Below are positions 21,532 to 25,403 of a stretch of DNA of 25,403 bases, in pieces (the stretch's first letter is position 1; the number at the start of each line of letters is the position of its first letter). The notes beneath the pieces are model-generated. The model was not told the origin of the DNA and ran no database searches. It saw only the letters and a program-made list of their open reading frames with translations. Source of the DNA: a virus; the IMG/VR virus record IMGVR_UViG_3300037119_000600, positions 1-25,403 of that record; one strand, 5' to 3'. Both the position numbers and the translations under genes were made by a program.

Positions 21532-23525
21532 GTGGTGCAGTTAGAGAATACACGACGTATTTTGACTTCGAGATTCCTCAATTCGACTTTCCGGGTTGGC
21601 ATGCTTACTATGATCGTAATATCAAGACGATAGATAGCATACTCTATTTAATGACGGGAACGGAGGCACTCAAGGGTGCATGGAGAAATAGTCACCAATA
21701 TTATGTGGGCGATGTAGTTATCGATGTCGATAACGCACTTGCATTCGAGTGTATCACCGATCATGTCAGTGCATCAGTTCCGGTTACATTTCTGGAAGAT
21801 AGAACAACTAATCCACTATATTGGCAGGAGATCAATAGTCTGAGTGAGGGCTTGTGGAGTACTTCGACCAGTTCAGTGGATATTGGTACTGGAATGAAGA
21901 CTTTCACTACTCAGACTGGTAGAGTTTACAAACCTGGGGCGAAAATCATCGTCAATCAGACATCTAATCCTCAAATCAATTATATGTGGGGGTCAGTTAC
22001 ATCGTATAATCATGGCTTACTTATAATGGATGTTCAAACGAGTCATGGTTTGGGTACGCATAACGATTGGACAATATCTGTTAGTGGTGAACAGGGCGCA
22101 GTTGGTCCACAGGGTATTATTGCGGAGGCTCCATTAGACGGGGCAACGTATGGACGACAAATGAGCACTTGGGTAACCGTAGCAGTAACAAGTGCGTCAA
22201 CATTATCAATCACACCAGCAGGAGGAATTCAAGCACATAATGTGGAGGATGCTATCTACGAACTCGATAGTGAGAAAGTAGGTAAAGGCGGCGATGAGAT
22301 GACGGGAGCGCTTACTACGACAGCACTCGCCGTAGGTAAGTTTACTGCTACTGGTGATATCTATTATATAAGTAATACGGGTGTTCCTCGTTGGGCTACG
22401 AGAGGCGCAGACACCTCTACGTCAGACTATACGCTATTTCGATATAATGATTCTGGCGCAGTGCTGAGTGGGACTCCATTCCAAATAAAACGAGCGACAG
22501 GAGACGCATATTTCTCTTATAATGTGAATGTGATAGGGACACTTATTTGTTCAGGGTTGGCTACTTTCGCTAATGGTAGTTTTCAAGTAGGATATAATGC
22601 AACAATCGGTCTATATGGTGACGGGACTTATTTAGCACTTAGGGCTTATGGTAATAATCAAATCTTAATAGGAAATGCTGGCGGAACTGTACAATATGCA
22701 TCGTTCCTGAAGTCACACTCATATATATATAGTCCTCTAGATGTAACAGGTACGCTAACTGCATCAGGTGATCTCGTAGGTACTAACATCTATGCTACAG
22801 GGTCGATGCACGTAGCTAGTCAAATTGTCTGTAATACTCTTAATGTGACTGGCGCCGCTGCTATAGGTAGTTCACTCACAGCAACCGGCTACACTGTCAA
22901 TGTCGCCGAGGGATTTAAGACAGTCACTACAGGAGCCGTTAATGCGAATTCTCTCTATCAGAATGGTGTAGGTAAGTGGTCTGTAGGTACAAGTGGAACA
23001 ACAGGTGACTACTTCTTCTATAGCTACACTTATAATAAACTACTTCTATCAGTAACCAATAGTGGTCTTGAGGCAGCACCTGGCTATAGGTGTCGAGAAG
23101 GTACTGATGGGGCACTATATGCTAATCCATTTAACGTCAGTTGGAACAGAAACACTAATGGATTAGTAGAGTTATGGATCGACTCTAGCAACATGGGGCC
23201 GATTGTAAATAGCCCTTCAGATTATCGCATGAAGAAGGATGTCACTCCTCTAACTACGATGTGGGAGACTGTTAAAGCATTAAAGCCTATTAAGTATACA
23301 CAGGAAGCCTTCGGTAGTCTTATTACCGCTGATGATGTAGAGAGATGGGGCTTCATCGCACATGAGCTACAAGAGACGATGACACAGAGCGCGGCAACTG
23401 GCTATAAAGATGAACCTGATGCATTACAATCACCCAACGCACTCACCATTATTGCCGCATTAACTAAGGCATTACAAGAGGCGATGTCCAGAATAGAAGC
23501 ATTGGAGGCGGCTAGTGCAGCTTGA
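21528..23525 (+). CDS. Tail fibre or spike with active-type S74 chaperone domain
   Basis: A 665-aa fibre. Residues 1-50 form the likely tail-attachment part. Residues 51-102 hold the binding-like module also found in the tail hub (GAWRNSHQYYVGDVV, FECITDH). A short collagen-like GEQGAVGPQG stretch follows near 192. The middle is repetitive beta (TGTLTASGDLVGTNIYATGS and similar), suggesting a trimeric beta-helix. The C-terminal 100 residues are an S74 chaperone: PSDYRMKKD with S564 and K569 in the standard spacing, RWGFIAHELQETM, and a final coiled coil. Self-cleavage after trimerisation is expected. The ATG overlaps the hub stop (ATGA). Confidence 0.85.
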   Translation: MSGAVREYTTYFDFEIPQFDFPGWHAYYDRNIKTIDSILYLMTGTEALKGAWRNSHQYYVGDVVIDVDNALAFECITDHVSASVPVTFLEDRTTNPLYWQEINSLSEGLWSTSTSSVDIGTGMKTFTTQTGRVYKPGAKIIVNQTSNPQINYMWGSVTSYNHGLLIMDVQTSHGLGTHNDWTISVSGEQGAVGPQGIIAEAPLDGATYGRQMSTWVTVAVTSASTLSITPAGGIQAHNVEDAIYELDSEKVGKGGDEMTGALTTTALAVGKFTATGDIYYISNTGVPRWATRGADTSTSDYTLFRYNDSGAVLSGTPFQIKRATGDAYFSYNVNVIGTLICSGLATFANGSFQVGYNATIGLYGDGTYLALRAYGNNQILIGNAGGTVQYASFLKSHSYIYSPLDVTGTLTASGDLVGTNIYATGSMHVASQIVCNTLNVTGAAAIGSSLTATGYTVNVAEGFKTVTTGAVNANSLYQNGVGKWSVGTSGTTGDYFFYSYTYNKLLLSVTNSGLEAAPGYRCREGTDGALYANPFNVSWNRNTNGLVELWIDSSNMGPIVNSPSDYRMKKDVTPLTTMWETVKALKPIKYTQEAFGSLITADDVERWGFIAHELQETMTQSAATGYKDEPDALQSPNALTIIAALTKALQEAMSRIEALEAASAA

Positions 23526-24093
23526 ACATAATACAGTTTCACATAAACAACGACGGCTAGAACGCCTTAAACGGGCGGGTTCGTGGTACGATATAAGAGA
23601 GATGTTAACTAAAGATGACTTATACATATTAGAGCCTCTCTTTCGTAAGGCACATCAAGAGCTAGTACCTAATCAAGACTTCGATATGAACGCTGTACTT
23701 AGACATGCTAATTATAAATTGGCTGATCCCGAACGTCTAACCTATAATGGATGGGCAGCATACAGAGAAGGCATTCCTGTTGGCTTCTTCATCGGAGGAC
23801 TGACATCATACTTCATCTCTACTGATAAGTATGCGATGTCCAGCGTATGGTACGTCGATAAACCATATAGAGGTAGCCCTGTCGCCTTTCTCTTGTTGAA
23901 ACAATTCCTACAATGGGGTGCTGTACGAGGATGTACCCGCTTCATCGTAGACATCATTCAAGACAAGCACTCTGACAAGCAAGTTCGTCTATTCGCCAAG
24001 ATGTCTCAAAAGCTCGGCTTCAGAGAGGCTGGAGCGTATTTTGTAAAGGATGTCAACAATGCTGCCAGCATGGATGATCAACGACATTCGTAA
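23515..24093 (+). CDS. GNAT-family N-acetyltransferase
   Basis: A 192-aa protein. GTG at 23515 has GGAGG 6 bases upstream, within the end of the fibre gene. The C-terminal half shows a GNAT-type core: a strand ending SVWYVDKPYRGSPVAFLLLK, where YRGSPVA stands at the acetyl-CoA pyrophosphate loop, then a helix and FIVDIIQDKHSDKQ, and a final KLGFREAG strand. The donor is expected to be acetyl-CoA; the acceptor is unknown. Placed between fibre and ejection genes, it might modify a virion or host-surface component. The first 30 residues are basic and atypical of the family. Confidence 0.8.
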   Translation: MQLEHNTVSHKQRRLERLKRAGSWYDIREMLTKDDLYILEPLFRKAHQELVPNQDFDMNAVLRHANYKLADPERLTYNGWAAYREGIPVGFFIGGLTSYFISTDKYAMSSVWYVDKPYRGSPVAFLLLKQFLQWGAVRGCTRFIVDIIQDKHSDKQVRLFAKMSQKLGFREAGAYFVKDVNNAASMDDQRHS

Positions 24094-25162
24094 ATCGCGT
24101 GACGAAGACAATGAACTCGGACATGCAGCCATACCAGTATACGACTATCGTGATCATCATACTGATGGTGATAGCGATAGTGTTGATGGGGATAGCGATA
24201 GTCCTGTATTGAACGCAGGAAGTGGTGGTGGCCCTAGTCCTCCTCCCGCGCCCGATCCTATGGCCGAAGCTCAAGCTCAAATGAAACTTGAGGAAGCTAG
24301 AGCCGCCGCAGAAGAGAAAAACCGTATCGCCAAGGAAGAACGAGACGCTACTAAACTCGCAGCAGATAAGGAAGCCTATCAGGGACGGCTGAGTGGTGCA
24401 TATGGTCAAGCACAGAACTACGGCTCTTCAAAACTAGCCGCTCTCGGTATCAACGACGACTACGGGATTATGAGTGCTTATCAATCTGCACTCGATAAGG
24501 CGAAAACAGGTATCCCCGATCTCGATCCGAATCCCGGTAGCTACTTCACTAGCTCTCTATGGGATACTGCTCTCGGCGAACAGAGAACAGCAGCCCGTAA
24601 TAAGTTGACTAAACAGTATGAGACAGCAGTGCCATCAGATTATGCCACTACTTATATCCCTGATACTGCTGATGATGCATTGATCAATTCGATTATCGGC
24701 GGGCAGTATACAGATGCAAGTGCGGCTCTCGAACGAGCTAAGTCACGAGGGACACTTAACGACACTGGCTATGGTACAGCATCTAAGGCTCTCGCTAATC
24801 AGAAAGCAGGAGCGATTGCCAAAGCTAATGAACAAGGACTTGGTGTCCTTGAAACGGGTAGAACGAGTCTGAGAGATATCGATAAGGAAGCCCGTAATAC
24901 TCTGAGCAACTGGGACTTCGGTACTACATACGATCCCTCTGCGTATTCTAATAGACTTAAGACTGCCACTTCAGGATTCACTTCGGGACTCGAGGGTAAG
25001 TTGAGGAATGCTTTTGGAGATACCGACTTCTTCGATACGGAGGCTCTTATCGCTAAGGGAGGTAAGGGACAAGGTGCGGTGAACACAGGGGCAGCAGCAT
25101 TACAAGACGCAATTAGTGAAGAAGAGAAACGTCGAACTGCCGGTTCTGTTGGGGCGTTCTAA
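24059..25162 (+). CDS. Putative internal or ejection protein, 367 aa
   Basis: I chose ATG at 24059 because AAAGGA lies 8 bases upstream; an ATG at 24050 has no spacing. It overlaps the acetyltransferase gene by 35 bases. The N-terminus is polar with an Asp/Ser repeat (DGDSDSVDGDSDS), then a PSPPPAPDP linker, then a charged coiled coil at about 70-110 (EARAAAEEKNRIAKEER), then a long Ala/Gly/Asp-rich helical region. No catalytic motif or membrane segment is seen. Position after the fibre and acetyltransferase and before a glycine-rich protein suits a podoviral internal protein released with the DNA; this is inference. Confidence 0.6.
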   Translation: MLPAWMINDIRKSRDEDNELGHAAIPVYDYRDHHTDGDSDSVDGDSDSPVLNAGSGGGPSPPPAPDPMAEAQAQMKLEEARAAAEEKNRIAKEERDATKLAADKEAYQGRLSGAYGQAQNYGSSKLAALGINDDYGIMSAYQSALDKAKTGIPDLDPNPGSYFTSSLWDTALGEQRTAARNKLTKQYETAVPSDYATTYIPDTADDALINSIIGGQYTDASAALERAKSRGTLNDTGYGTASKALANQKAGAIAKANEQGLGVLETGRTSLRDIDKEARNTLSNWDFGTTYDPSAYSNRLKTATSGFTSGLEGKLRNAFGDTDFFDTEALIAKGGKGQGAVNTGAAALQDAISEEEKRRTAGSVGAF

Positions 25163-25180
25163 CTTAAGAGGAACGCAAGG

Positions 25181-25403
25181 ATGGAAATGATGGGTGGTAT
25201 GTTCGGAGCCGCCGGTAGTATTGCCGGTGCGTTCATTGCTGCCGATGCTCAAAAGTATTCAGCTAATACTAATTGGGCCATCGCTTTAATGAACTACTAC
25301 GCTCGGGAGCGAGAGCGCACACAAGCTAAGTATGAAGCTCAGAGAGTAGAACGCAAACAAGACCTCGGTATGACTGATATCGAGGGGACACAGACGAAGT
25401 TCG
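25181..25403 (+). CDS. Start of a possible ejection protein, cut by the window edge
   Basis: The first 74 codons of a gene that continues past the right edge. ATG at 25181 has GAGG 9 bases upstream; ATGs at 25187 and 25190 are also possible, the first with AAGG 6 bases upstream. The N-terminus is glycine/alanine-rich (GGMFGAAGSIAGAFIAADAQ) and could insert in a membrane. A charged helix follows (NYYARERERTQAKYEAQRVE) and then DLGMTDIEGTQTKF. This layout recalls internal proteins of podoviruses that help DNA cross the envelope, but the fragment is too short to be sure. Confidence 0.6.
   Translation, partial: MEMMGGMFGAAGSIAGAFIAADAQKYSANTNWAIALMNYYARERERTQAKYEAQRVERKQDLGMTDIEGTQTKF

Overview
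The window looks like part of a tailed double-stranded DNA phage genome, most likely a podovirus. It encodes a large terminase, portal, scaffold, major capsid protein, a P22 gp4-like adaptor, a gp10-like tail hub, two fibres ending in S74 chaperone domains, and ejection-type proteins. I see no tape measure, tail tube, sheath or baseplate genes, and no integrase, transposase, tRNA or CRISPR array. The host cannot be named from the sequence. The base composition is moderate, and the promoters I can read are sigma70-like, so host RNA polymerase probably starts part of the programme.

Layout. (1) 1-3228 is the control and early region. A good leftward sigma70 promoter (71-99) drives a gene that starts at position 13 and leaves the window. 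Degenerate repeats follow (155-303), then a strong leftward terminator (441-476). Next is a leftward operon of three unrecognised genes (2204 to 490), with two strong hairpins inside it and a palindrome at its likely promoter. A long gene-free stretch (2260-3228) carries AT-rich palindromes, iteron-like repeats and a 10-bp TA-rich tandem repeat, which together resemble a replication origin. (2) 3169-3644 is a self-contained rightward unit: promoter, 121-aa gene, terminator. (3) 3660-11717 is a rightward, tightly overlapped block. It holds a lytic transglycosylase with a long disordered tail, a probable small terminase subunit, two pairs of tandem small paralogues, two small membrane proteins (holin candidates), a fibre with an S74-like chaperone domain, and a proline-rich repeat protein. 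(4) 11759-18507 is the head block: large terminase, portal, scaffold, capsid, a small head protein and an abundant beta-rich protein, closed by a hairpin. (5) 18563-25403 is the tail and ejection block: adaptor, tail hub, second fibre, GNAT acetyltransferase, an internal or ejection candidate, and the start of another that runs off the right edge.

How the genes work together. The terminase pair packages DNA through the portal into a scaffolded HK97-type shell. The adaptor and gp10-like hub close the neck. Two fibres with C-terminal trimerisation chaperones probably provide host binding. The transglycosylase and the alanine- or glycine-rich proteins at the right end are candidates for cell-wall penetration and ejection. 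The least explained part is the cassette of small hydrophilic proteins between the small and large terminase genes. Several of these share N-terminal or C-terminal sequence tags, which suggests common docking partners. Other points worth checking are a hairpin between the Shine-Dalgarno sequence and the start codon of the large terminase, and an S74 domain in which proline replaces the catalytic lysine.
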